Below are positions 7,566-14,579 of a stretch of DNA of 14,727 nucleotides, in pieces (the first letter of the stretch is position 1; each line of letters starts with the position of its first letter). A program made the translations under genes and the position numbers. The notes under the pieces were generated by a model. That model was not told the origin of the DNA. It saw nothing but the letters and a program-made list of their open reading frames with translations, and did no database searches. Source of the DNA: JAKVKY01 sp964293585 (GTDB lineage: Bacteria; Bacillota; Negativicutes; Acidaminococcales; Acidaminococcaceae); NCBI GenBank assembly GCA_964293585.1, contig CAXYYS010000051.1, positions 1 to 14,727 on the forward strand, read 5' to 3'.

Positions 7566-8939
7566 ATGCGTAAAGAGAAAAGTAGTGCCGCAAGTTTAAT
7601 GCTGGCTCTGTTGTTAGGCAGCGCCGGTTTGCTTATACCCAGGGTAACGCTGGCAGCTGCTGTTACTAAAGCCGTGCAGTCTGAACGCGCCGCCGTGGCA
7701 GCTTCCCTGCCGCCAGCAGAAAAACATGCACCGGTACAGTTTACGGCGGTCCAGGTTATTGATGGCGTGCCGCTGACTTTGCAGAGGACGCCGGTTACAG
7801 CTACAACTCCGGACCAAAGCGCCTTTTTAATCCAGAACGGGGCCAACGTGGTCTTGCAAAAGCTGGAGATTACCAAAAGCGGTGATAATGCCAGCGGTGA
7901 ATATACGGATGGCGGTCTGAATGCCGCAGTTTTAACCACGGATGCCAGCGCCAGCCTGGATAGTTGTACGGTGACCAGTGCCGGTTCCGGCGCCAGCGGT
8001 ATTTTTGCCAGCGGTAATAACGGCAAAGTGCGCGCGCATAACACGAGCGTGACCACCAGCGGGGATGCTTCCCGCGCCCTGGCAGCGGTAAACGGCGCTA
8101 CGATTAGCGCGAATAAGATGCTGCTTACCACGTCCGGCAAGGAAAGTCCGGCCCTGTTTGCTTTTGGCAATGACGCTTCCCTTTTAGTTTCGGACAGCAA
8201 GATCATGACCACGGGTACGGACAGTCCCTGTGCTTATTCCCTGGGCACGGTGAGCCTGGTGACCAGTACCGGTACGGCGGTTAACAGTGAGCTGGCTGTG
8301 GTGGAAGGCAGCAATGATTTAACCTTGGATGCGGTGAATTTAACCGGCGGGAAAAAATACGGCCTGTTGTTGTACGCCAGCTTGTGGGAAGGGGCAGACC
8401 CGGGTACGGCGGTGTTGGCGGTACGGAATTCCACGCTGACCAGTACGGCGCCGGCGGGGATGTTTTACGTGACCAATACGAAAGCGGCCGTGACTCTGGA
8501 AAACAGCGTCTTAAAATTTACCGGCGACGTCGTGGCACAGGTGGGGGCCGGTCCCTGGGGAACGCCGGGCAAGAACGGTGCCATCTTTGACCTGACTCTG
8601 ACCAGGCAGCAGTTAAACGGAAATATCGTGGCGGATAAGCTGAGCAAAGTTTCCGTCAATCTGGCCCAGGGCAGTACCTGGAACGGCACCGTGAATACGG
8701 ATGCCAGCGCCCAGGAAGCCAATGTCAATATGCATGCCTTAGCTAATTGGTCCTTGGGCGGCGATGCGCATCTGAATGTTTTTACGGATGACGATTTGAA
8801 ACTGGAAAATGTGGCCAGCAACGGGTATCACATTTACTATAATGCCAGGAACAAGGCTAATAAATGGCTGGAAGGCAAGCGTTATAAATTAAGCGGCGGC
8901 GGCCAGCTGGCGCCGGAACCCAAAGTAAAAGAAAAGTAA
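7566..8939 (+). CDS. Exported repetitive protein, probable parallel beta-helix
   Basis: 457-aa protein that I cannot assign to a named family. The N-terminus is a Sec signal peptide: basic MRKEK, hydrophobic core LMLALLLGSAGLL, likely cleavage after the LAAA near residues 29-32. The mature part is rich in Ala, Ser, Thr, Gly, Asn and Val. It shows imperfect recurring strand-turn units of about 20-25 residues, for example around ASASLDSCTVTSAGSGASGIFASG, then NTSVTTSGDASRALAAVNGA and MLLTTSGKESPALFAFGND. This pattern is seen in pectin-lyase-like helices and autotransporter passenger domains. No beta-barrel, LPXTG, SLH or transmembrane anchor is seen; it ends in a charged tail, EPKVKEK. It is monocistronic with its own promoter and terminator. 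Ribosome site GGGAG precedes ATG 7566. In a diderm it would be periplasmic or surface-released; an adhesin or cell-envelope role is only a guess. Confidence 0.8.
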   Translation: MRKEKSSAASLMLALLLGSAGLLIPRVTLAAAVTKAVQSERAAVAASLPPAEKHAPVQFTAVQVIDGVPLTLQRTPVTATTPDQSAFLIQNGANVVLQKLEITKSGDNASGEYTDGGLNAAVLTTDASASLDSCTVTSAGSGASGIFASGNNGKVRAHNTSVTTSGDASRALAAVNGATISANKMLLTTSGKESPALFAFGNDASLLVSDSKIMTTGTDSPCAYSLGTVSLVTSTGTAVNSELAVVEGSNDLTLDAVNLTGGKKYGLLLYASLWEGADPGTAVLAVRNSTLTSTAPAGMFYVTNTKAAVTLENSVLKFTGDVVAQVGAGPWGTPGKNGAIFDLTLTRQQLNGNIVADKLSKVSVNLAQGSTWNGTVNTDASAQEANVNMHALANWSLGGDAHLNVFTDDDLKLENVASNGYHIYYNARNKANKWLEGKRYKLSGGGQLAPEPKVKEK

Positions 8940-8953
8940 AAGTACGCAAATTA

Positions 8954-9017
8954 AAAGAACGGACCCGTTTAGGGTGCAGACCCGTAATCTGTAACCTAAA
9001 GGGGCTCCGTTCTTTTT
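8954..9017. terminator. Bidirectional nested terminator between the exported protein gene and mgtA
   Basis: 10-bp outer stem AAAGAACGGA (8954-8963) / TCCGTTCTTT (9006-9015), continuing into T on the + strand and into TTTTAATTT on the - strand. An inner imperfect hairpin (TTTAGG/CCTAAA and CAGA/TCTG) fills the loop. It separates two convergent genes, so it probably ends both. Confidence 0.75.
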
Positions 9018-9036
9018 CTATGTTAAAAAGAGTTGG

Positions 9037-11736
9037 TTAAAGTAATTCGCCGTAGCGGCGCAGGTAGGAATTTTTTACCAGCGTTGCCAGCAGCAGGTAG
9101 CCGGCGATCAAAAAGATCAGCCAGGGGAAATACCACAGCGGGATCCGGCCCAGACCCATGGCCTTGAAGGCAAAAGGCAGGAAAGGTAATACCGTCACGG
9201 TAAGGCAGGCGAACGTCGTAACCAGGATAACCGGATAAGAAGCGATGCTCCGGACAAATGGCAGCTTGGGCGTGCGCAGCATATGGATGACCAGGGTCTG
9301 GCTCCACATGGATTCAATAAACCAGCCGGTCTGGAAGATGCTCACATACAGCACCTGCTGCGCCGGATCGGTAAGCTGGCTGAAAAGCAGGCCGCCGGTA
9401 AAGGACGGGCAGACGATAAAATACATGAGCAGGTAGGTGAGAATATCGAACAGGGAGCTGGCCGGTCCCAGCCACAACATGAAAGTGCTGATGGAAGTGG
9501 CCTGCCAGGGTTTGGGATAAGCTAAAAATTCCTGGTCGATATTATCCCAGGGCAAAGCTACGCAGGAAATATCGTACAGCATGTTCAAGAACAGTAACTG
9601 TAAAGCTGTCATGGGCAGGAACGGCAGGAAAGCGCCGGCTACCAGGACGGACAACATATTGCCAAAGTTGGAAGCCGCGGTCATCTTGATATACTTGATC
9701 ATGTTGGCGTAAGTTTTGCGGCCTTCCAAAATGCCGGCTTCCAGGACCAGCAGATCTTTGGCCAGCAGGATGACGGCAGCTGCTTCTTTCGCAATATCTA
9801 CGGCGCTGTCTACGGAAATACCCACATCAGCGGTACGCATGGCGGCGGCGTCGTTAATACCGTCACCCATGTAACCTACTACGTGGCCGGCTTCGCGCAA
9901 GATGCGGATAACCCGGGTTTTCTGGTCCGGGGTCAGCCGGGCAAAAATAGTAGTAACTGCAACCTGGCGGGTCAATTCCTCGTCGCTCAAAGCATCCAGG
10001 TCGCTGCCTAAAAGGATGTGGTCAGTGGCAATGCCTACCTGGCCGCATACTTTGCGGGTAACTTTTTCGCTGTCGCCGGTTAAAACTTTTACGGCAACAT
10101 GGAGTCCGGTCAGAGCTTTAATGGCTGCGGCCGCCGTTGCTTTAGGCGGATCCAGGAAAGCCAGGTAGCCCATCAGGACCATATCGTTTTCATCGGCCAC
10201 CGAAAACTGGCCTACGGGAGCCGGGTTGGTTTTCTGGGCCAACATCAAAACCCGCATGCCTTCAGCGGCTAAATCTTCGGATTTCTTTTCAATCAGCTGC
10301 CGGAAAGTTTCCGTCAGGGGTTTAATCTGGCCGTCATACTCTACATATTTACAGATGGCCAGCATTTCCTGGACGGCACCTTTGGTGATCATCTGGGTCT
10401 TGCCGGTGGCATCGGCAATTACTACGCTCATGCGGCGCCGGGTAAAATCAAAAGGAATCTCGTCCACCTTTTCGTAACGTGTTTCCAGGATTTCGTGTTC
10501 CATGTCCGGATGTTGCGTGGCATATTTGATGATGGCAACGTCCAGCAGGTTTTTCAGACCGGTCTGGTGGTAGCTGTTCAGAAAAGCGTGCCGCAGCACC
10601 CGTCCATCTTCTTTGCCCATCACGTTCAGATGATATTCCAGGACAATCTTGTCCTGAGTCAGCGTGCCGGTTTTATCCGTGCACAGGATATCCATGGAGC
10701 CCAGGTTTTGGATGGCGTGCAGGTTCTTGATGATAACTTTTTGCCGGCTCATGGCCAGGGCGCCTTTGGCCAGGCAGGTGGTCACGATCATGGGCAGCAT
10801 CTCGGGGGTCAGGCCCACCGCCACGCTGATGGCAAAGAAAGCGGCGCTGAGCCAGTCGCCTTTAGTGAAACCGTTGAGCAGAAAGACTACGGGCACCATG
10901 GCGGCCATAAAACGGATCAGGACCAGGGAAACGTCCCGCACCCCTTTTTCAAAACTGGTGGGGAGCAGAGGTTTATCCAGTTCGCCGGTGATACCGCCTA
11001 CCAGGGTATCATTGCCGGTGGCCACGATCACGCACAGGGCGCTGCCGCTTAAGACGGAGCTGCCCATGAAAGCCAGGTTGGCAATACTGGTCAGGGAATC
11101 AGCAGTGGCTACAGGCGCAGCCATTTTTTCCACCGGTTCGCTTTCGCCGGTCAGGGCGGCTTGGTTGATAAATAAGTCTTTTGCTTCCAGGATACGCACA
11201 TCGGCCGGGAGCATATCGCCGGCGGCCAGACGTACGATATCGCCTACCACCAGTTCGCGCAGCGGCAATTCTTCCAGGTTCCGGTCCTGCCGTTTGACGG
11301 TGGCGGTAGTGCTGATCATGGCGCTGAGCTTGGCAGCCGCATTGTTACTGCGGGTATCCTGTACAAAACGTAAACAGCCGCTGAGCAGGACCATGGTGCA
11401 GATGATGATCACCGTGGCGGGATTCTTGTCTTCCGGCGCGGCATAAATAATGTTGGTAAAGGTCGAAACGATGGCTAAAACTACCAGGATCAGCGTAAAA
11501 GGATTGACGAAGGCATCTTTTAACCGTTTGCCTGCGCCAGGTTGTTTATGCGCCCTGATGGTGTTGGCGCCGTAATTTTCCCGGGCCGTGGCCACAGCTT
11601 CCGGGGACAGACCGGACGTGCTGCTCTTTAAGGATGCCAGGACGCCGTCGGCGGCATGGGTAGCCGCAAATATTAACCGTTCCCGGACGGCCTGCTGCCG
11701 TGCCAGGGTGCCGGTAAAAATGTTCATGATAAGCAT
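9037..11736 (-). CDS. mgtA: MgtA/MgtB-type magnesium-translocating P-type ATPase
   Basis: Inner-membrane P3B ATPase of 899 aa, expected to import Mg2+ at the cost of ATP. Motifs: actuator loop LTGESEP (196-201); the P3B form LTPEMLPMIVT in M4 (309-319); the phosphorylation site CTDKTGTLTQDKI (D354); VLTGDSEKVTRKVC; the hinge GDGINDAAAMRTADVGISVDSAVDIAKEAA. There are ten predicted membrane spans: two before the actuator, two before the P domain and six C-terminal. HAFLNSYHQTGLKNLLDVAI after the P site is typical of MgtA and not of Ca2+ or heavy-metal pumps. The start at 11736 has GAGGTG 4 nt upstream; a second ATG at 11727 is possible. Preceded by a long structured leader with an intrinsic terminator, so expression is probably set by attenuation. 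No mgtC or corA neighbour is visible. Confidence 0.93.
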   Translation of the reverse strand: MLIMNIFTGTLARQQAVRERLIFAATHAADGVLASLKSSTSGLSPEAVATARENYGANTIRAHKQPGAGKRLKDAFVNPFTLILVVLAIVSTFTNIIYAAPEDKNPATVIIICTMVLLSGCLRFVQDTRSNNAAAKLSAMISTTATVKRQDRNLEELPLRELVVGDIVRLAAGDMLPADVRILEAKDLFINQAALTGESEPVEKMAAPVATADSLTSIANLAFMGSSVLSGSALCVIVATGNDTLVGGITGELDKPLLPTSFEKGVRDVSLVLIRFMAAMVPVVFLLNGFTKGDWLSAAFFAISVAVGLTPEMLPMIVTTCLAKGALAMSRQKVIIKNLHAIQNLGSMDILCTDKTGTLTQDKIVLEYHLNVMGKEDGRVLRHAFLNSYHQTGLKNLLDVAIIKYATQHPDMEHEILETRYEKVDEIPFDFTRRRMSVVIADATGKTQMITKGAVQEMLAICKYVEYDGQIKPLTETFRQLIEKKSEDLAAEGMRVLMLAQKTNPAPVGQFSVADENDMVLMGYLAFLDPPKATAAAAIKALTGLHVAVKVLTGDSEKVTRKVCGQVGIATDHILLGSDLDALSDEELTRQVAVTTIFARLTPDQKTRVIRILREAGHVVGYMGDGINDAAAMRTADVGISVDSAVDIAKEAAAVILLAKDLLVLEAGILEGRKTYANMIKYIKMTAASNFGNMLSVLVAGAFLPFLPMTALQLLFLNMLYDISCVALPWDNIDQEFLAYPKPWQATSISTFMLWLGPASSLFDILTYLLMYFIVCPSFTGGLLFSQLTDPAQQVLYVSIFQTGWFIESMWSQTLVIHMLRTPKLPFVRSIASYPVILVTTFACLTVTVLPFLPFAFKAMGLGRIPLWYFPWLIFLIAGYLLLATLVKNSYLRRYGELL

Positions 11737-11780
11737 GATGCACCTCGCTTGGAGGCGGCATTTTTATGCTCCCTAACATA

Positions 11781-11818
11781 AAAATACCACCGACTTACAA
11801 ATTTTTGTAAGCGGTGGT
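11781..11818 (-). terminator. Intrinsic terminator in the mgtA leader (attenuator)
   Basis: Minus-strand stem of 15 bp: ACCACCG + CTTACAAA pairing with TTTGTAAG + CGGTGGT, with one unpaired T on the 3' arm (11793) and a very small loop, followed by ATTTTTATG. It ends about 45 nt before the mgtA start codon, with no gene between. A strong terminator here must be conditional for mgtA to be expressed. Confidence 0.85.
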
Positions 11819-11856
11819 CAGGTCACAAAAAGTGCGCAGGGAGAAACCCTGGGATG

Positions 11857-11943
11857 CTAATCCCGGGGATAAAAGAAAAAGGCGACACTATACCTGTAAA
11901 CACCGCTTGTTCTTGTTAAGCTACACCCTCGGGGTTTACTCAT
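11857..11943 (-). CDS. Possible mgtA leader peptide (28 codons)
   Basis: Small ORF in the mgtA leader. ATG at 11943 is preceded by AGGTGAG with a 4-nt gap, the best ribosome site in the leader. The peptide begins MSKPRGCSLTR, is basic, carries a VYRYSVAFFFYPRD tail rich in Phe/Tyr, and stops at a TAG inside the hairpin GGGAT-TAGC-ATCCC. A ribosome on it would cover the structured domain described separately and so could change terminator folding. However, M-box RNAs contain a similar AGGUGAG...AUAUG string that is structural and not a ribosome site, so this ORF may be a by-product of RNA sequence. Translation is unproven. Confidence 0.35.
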   Translation of the reverse strand: MSKPRGCSLTRTSGVYRYSVAFFFYPRD

Positions 11944-11960
11944 ATAGCTCACCTGCCTTT
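11878..11960 (-). promoter_or_regulatory. Candidate metal-responsive riboswitch domain of the mgtA leader (M-box-like, unassigned)
   Basis: Minus-strand RNA with nested stems closed by AAAGGC/GCCTTT (11955-11960 with 11878-11883), then CTATA/TATAG (11943-11947 with 11888-11892), then GTAAAC/GTTTAC (11934-11939 with 11896-11901), with asymmetric internal loops AGGTGAG/TGTC and TGA/AGG. The apex holds CCC-CGA-GGG and the hairpin GCTT..AAGC (11905-11921). The strings AGGTGAG, CTATATG and TATAGTG resemble the 5' and 3' strands of the M-box (ykoK) magnesium riboswitch. However, the M-box core elements GCUGC.GCCC and GACGCCAAUGGGUCAACAG are not visible, so it is either a shortened variant or a different RNA. 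Segment 11901-11908 can instead pair with the 5' arm of the terminator, giving a plausible switch. Confidence 0.5.
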
Positions 11961-11985
11961 AAAAGTCAAATTAGTCGAAATTAGG

Positions 11986-12005
11986 GGTAAAGATGTTTCT
12001 TTACC
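11986..12005 (-). promoter_or_regulatory. 5' cap hairpin of the mgtA transcript
   Basis: Perfect 7-bp stem GGTAAAG/CTTTACC with a 6-nt loop. It begins 7 nt downstream of the predicted -10, so it would form the very 5' end of the mRNA. Such hairpins often stabilise transcripts; the function here is inferred. Confidence 0.5.
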
Positions 12006-12011
12006 GAAAAT

Positions 12012-12040
12012 ATTGTAACATGTTCGCCAATATTTGGCAA
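12012..12040 (-). promoter_or_regulatory. mgtA promoter with inverted repeat
   Basis: Minus-strand -35 TTGCCA (12035-12040), 17-bp spacer and extended -10 TGTTACAAT (TACAAT at 12012-12017). The -35 and spacer contain the inverted repeat GCCAA-ATA-TTGGC (12026-12038), a possible repressor-binding site. It lies between the amrS stop and the mgtA leader. Confidence 0.72.
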
Positions 12041-12060
12041 TAGCTTTCGCGTGCGCTCTA

Positions 12061-12094
12061 GCAAAAGCCCGCAGCAAAAACTGCGAGTTGCGGG
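12061..12094 (-). terminator. Possible terminator after amrS
   Basis: On the minus strand CCCGCA...TGCGGG (6 bp), or the alternative CGCAG-TTTTTG-CTGCG hairpin, is followed by CTTTTG. Short T tract, so a weak call, but correctly placed 50-80 bp after the amrS stop and before the mgtA promoter. Confidence 0.4.
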
Positions 12095-12142
12095 AACAGT
12101 ACCGGATTGTCCCTGCCGGAAAAATTTCCTTCACACCGGAAT

Positions 12143-12964
12143 TTAGCAGTTACCGGTATAGACATAATGCAAATGTTTTCTGGCTACCTCCGCCAGGCGG
12201 TAAACTTTGCTGACCTTGGTTGCATCCCGGTCCACCATTTCAAAACGGGGGAAGAAGCGGCTTACGTGCAGGGGAATTTCCGGGGATAAACCGGCGACCC
12301 AGCTGCTCAAGGCTGCCATCTCTTCTTCGCTGTCGTTTTCTTTAGGAACGACCAGCGTAGTTAATTCCACATGGGCGTGGGGCAGCACGGCGGTGATAAA
12401 TTCCTGTACCATTTGCAAGCTGCCGTGGAGTTTGTCGTAATAAGCCTGGGTAAAACCTTTCAGGTCAATGTTGTACGCATCCACGATACCGTTTAAAGCT
12501 GCGGCCACTTTGGCAGAGGCGCAGCCGTTGGTGACCACCACGTTCTTGAGTCCGGCGGCATGGACCAGCTTGCCGGTGTCCACGATGTATTCGTAACTGA
12601 TGAGCGGTTCGTTATAGGTATAAGCCACGCCGATATTGCCCCGGGGTTTTAGAGCCACCGCCTGGGCAGTTAAAGTTTCCGGCGCTACATATTTTAAATG
12701 GTAGGTGGAGTAATCGGCCTGGCTGATTTCGTAATTCTGGCAAAACGGACAGCGGAGGTTGCAACCAAAACTACCGGCGGACAGGATCCAGGAGCCGGGA
12801 TAAAAACGAGCCAGCGGTTTTTTTTCGATGGGATCCAGGGCCAGGGAAGTTAAGAGCCCGTAATTAATAGGCTTAATGCTGCCGTCCTTGCAGGCGCGGC
12901 CCCGGCAGAAACCTGTCTGGCCGGGCGCCAGGTTACAGTGATGCAAGCAGACATCGCAAATCAT
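12143..12964 (-). CDS. amrS: AmmeMemoRadiSam system radical SAM enzyme
   Basis: Radical SAM protein. Starting at ATG 12964 it is 273 aa. The upstream ATG at 12988 would place the ribosome site AGGAGG inside the coding region, so 12964 is preferred. The N-terminus has a Cys cluster CDVCLHHCNLAPGQTGFC, typical of this family. The radical SAM cluster motif C-x3-C-x2-C is in FGCNLRCPFCQNYEISQ. AYTYNEPLISYEY and the strand NIDLKGF are further family signatures. The family usually carries a C-terminal tail with another Cys pair (.YCP.CG..L..R). This protein stops at YVYTGNC, before that tail. The substrate of the AmmeMemoRadiSam system is not firmly established. It is downstream of, and probably cotranscribed with, the Memo/AMMECR1 gene. 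Confidence 0.9.
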   Translation of the reverse strand: MICDVCLHHCNLAPGQTGFCRGRACKDGSIKPINYGLLTSLALDPIEKKPLARFYPGSWILSAGSFGCNLRCPFCQNYEISQADYSTYHLKYVAPETLTAQAVALKPRGNIGVAYTYNEPLISYEYIVDTGKLVHAAGLKNVVVTNGCASAKVAAALNGIVDAYNIDLKGFTQAYYDKLHGSLQMVQEFITAVLPHAHVELTTLVVPKENDSEEEMAALSSWVAGLSPEIPLHVSRFFPRFEMVDRDATKVSKVYRLAEVARKHLHYVYTGNC

Positions 12965-13057
12965 GGTGGTAATCGCCTCCTGAAACAAAGAAAGCTGAGC
13001 AGACGCCGCAGTAAATATTTATACCAGGACCAGCGGTCCGGCGCTTGGCGGGCGTCG

Positions 13058-14446
13058 TCAAAAGTGACGCACTACTTCAAAGCGCGTCAGACGCACCCCC
13101 GTTTCTTCCGGATAAATACCGGCTTTCTGGCGGGCGATGCTGATCTGCTGCTCCACGGAGTTCACGCCTTCCAGGTTGGGCAGGAGCAGACCTTGCCGGC
13201 TGCCTTTGGTAACGATGACGCCGTAGCGTTTCACATCCAGCTGCGCCGGGGAGTCAATCGGCTCCAGCGGCCCCAGGATATCCACGCTGTAAACCAGTTC
13301 GCTCAGTTCTCCGGGTTGTATCGGGGTAAAGCGCGGGTCTTCCGTGGCGGCGCTGATGGCGTTATGCATGATTTCCCGGGCGATATTGTCCTGCATGGGA
13401 CCGATGGTGCCGATGCAGCCCCGGAGCTGGCCGTGTTCTTTTAAAGAAACGAAGGCGCCGGCTTTACCGGCCAGCATCTCCGGCGGCAAACTTGCCGGCA
13501 GTTTGAGCCGGCGGCCGTCTTTGATAAAGCTTTCGATGGTGGCCCGGGCCAGTTTTACATAAGGATCTTCTTTGGCCAAACGTTCCTGGTACATCTGGGA
13601 ACGGATACGGTCGTAATGACTGCCAAAATGTCGGTTCTCATCGGGACCCAGCGGCGTAAAGGCACACACGCCGTACCCGACGCCGAAAGGTCCTTCGTAG
13701 GATAACTGTTCGGCTTTAACGGCCAGCCCGTCCAGGGCGCCGGCCATGATGGTGAAGGAACGGTGCCCGCATTCGGCGGCTTCTTCGCACAGGGTATCGT
13801 CAAAGGTAAAGAGCTGGTCAAAAGCGCCGCTGCCCATGACATCCATGATCCGTTTATCATACTTGGGACCGGCCGGGTCGAACCCGTACGGGCCGCTGCG
13901 TTTGAGTTTATGGGACAGGTCGCCGCTGGCAATAAAGACTACGCGCCGGTTTAATTTAACGGCGGCGGCAGCAATAAGCTGGCCCAGCTGGTAATGCTTT
14001 TGCAAGCTGAGTCCGGACAAGCCGATACGCACCAGTTTATAATTTTTATAAACCTGGTTCACAAAATACAGAGGAACCATGGTGGCATGATCCAGCTGGG
14101 GATCACGTTCGCCCCTGGTTCCGGCCGGCAGCTTAGCCTGGTCCGCCAAAGTTTCCAGGGTTCCGGTAAACTCCTGGTCATAGGTACAGGTCATTTTTTC
14201 CTGGGGCGCGCTAAACTGGGCAAAACTGCCGCCGGCAGCTGCCCCGGGTGAAACATGGAAATAATCCAGATATAAAGTGGTATGCGGGCTGGTCAGCACA
14301 ATAGTATCCGGCTGCAGCTGCGCCACCCGGCGCGCCACTTCCTGGTAGGCCGCGATGGTGGCACTGATACCTTTCTCATCGCCGCGGCCTACGGCAGGCA
14401 CGATTAACGGTGGATGGGGAACCATGAAAGCACCTACGATAGACAT
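13058..14446 (-). CDS. amrA: AmmeMemoRadiSam system protein B/A fusion (Memo-like LigB domain + AMMECR1)
   Basis: Two-domain protein of 462 aa. Residues 1 to about 275 form a Memo/class III extradiol dioxygenase-like (LigB) domain: MVPHPPLIVPAVGRG at the N-terminus, TSPHTTLYLDYF, and ASGDLSHKL carrying the candidate metal-ligand histidines, then GVGYGVCAFTPL. Residues about 290-462 are an AMMECR1 domain, with LKEHGQLRGCIGTIGP as its most conserved stretch and LVYSVDILGPLEPI after it. Fusion of proteins B and A and linkage with amrS are characteristic of the AmmeMemoRadiSam system. The reaction is not settled; the domain fold is certain but catalysis is inferred. A strong ribosome site AAAGGAGATG lies 7 nt before ATG 14446. 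A gap of 93 bp (13057-12965) leads to amrS and holds a GGACC-GCT-GGTCC hairpin and TGGTATAAA, a possible extended -10. Confidence 0.93.
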   Translation of the reverse strand: MSIVGAFMVPHPPLIVPAVGRGDEKGISATIAAYQEVARRVAQLQPDTIVLTSPHTTLYLDYFHVSPGAAAGGSFAQFSAPQEKMTCTYDQEFTGTLETLADQAKLPAGTRGERDPQLDHATMVPLYFVNQVYKNYKLVRIGLSGLSLQKHYQLGQLIAAAAVKLNRRVVFIASGDLSHKLKRSGPYGFDPAGPKYDKRIMDVMGSGAFDQLFTFDDTLCEEAAECGHRSFTIMAGALDGLAVKAEQLSYEGPFGVGYGVCAFTPLGPDENRHFGSHYDRIRSQMYQERLAKEDPYVKLARATIESFIKDGRRLKLPASLPPEMLAGKAGAFVSLKEHGQLRGCIGTIGPMQDNIAREIMHNAISAATEDPRFTPIQPGELSELVYSVDILGPLEPIDSPAQLDVKRYGVIVTKGSRQGLLLPNLEGVNSVEQQISIARQKAGIYPEETGVRLTRFEVVRHF

Positions 14447-14498
14447 ACGCTCATCTCCTTTAAGATTAAAGACACAAGGTACGACAGAACATATCCTG

Positions 14499-14523
14499 AC
14501 GGTGCACCGTTACCGGTGACCGT
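14499..14523. repeat. Paired palindromes upstream of the Memo/AMMECR1 gene
   Basis: A perfect 12-bp palindrome ACGGTGCACCGT (14499-14510), one T, then a related near-palindrome ACCGGTGACCGT (14512-14523). They lie 53-77 bp upstream of the amrA start codon, where an operator might be expected. No clear promoter elements could be identified in this 133-bp gap. Confidence 0.45.
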
Positions 14524-14579
14524 ACTTAGTTAGGCTACGCATTTATCTTTTCCGGGCGGTTTGTTTTCTGCCGCCGTTT

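Noticed and set aside
7505..8212. 235-codon minus-strand ORF opposite the exported protein.
   Set aside because: Shadow of a repetitive Ala/Thr/Ser-rich gene; no promoter or ribosome site, and it covers the other strand's promoter.
10495..11446. Long plus-strand open frames opposite mgtA.
   Set aside because: They are antisense to a clearly conserved P-type ATPase and have low-complexity, non-protein-like composition; they exist because of the codon bias of the real gene.
11546..11779. Minus-strand ORF overlapping the mgtA start, beginning MLGSIKMPPPSE with a Pro-Pro-Pro run, tempting as an MgtL-like proline-sensing leader.
   Set aside because: It has no good ribosome site, does not stop before mgtA but runs over 190 bp into it in another frame, and its ATG overlaps the terminator T tract. 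Most likely a shadow frame.
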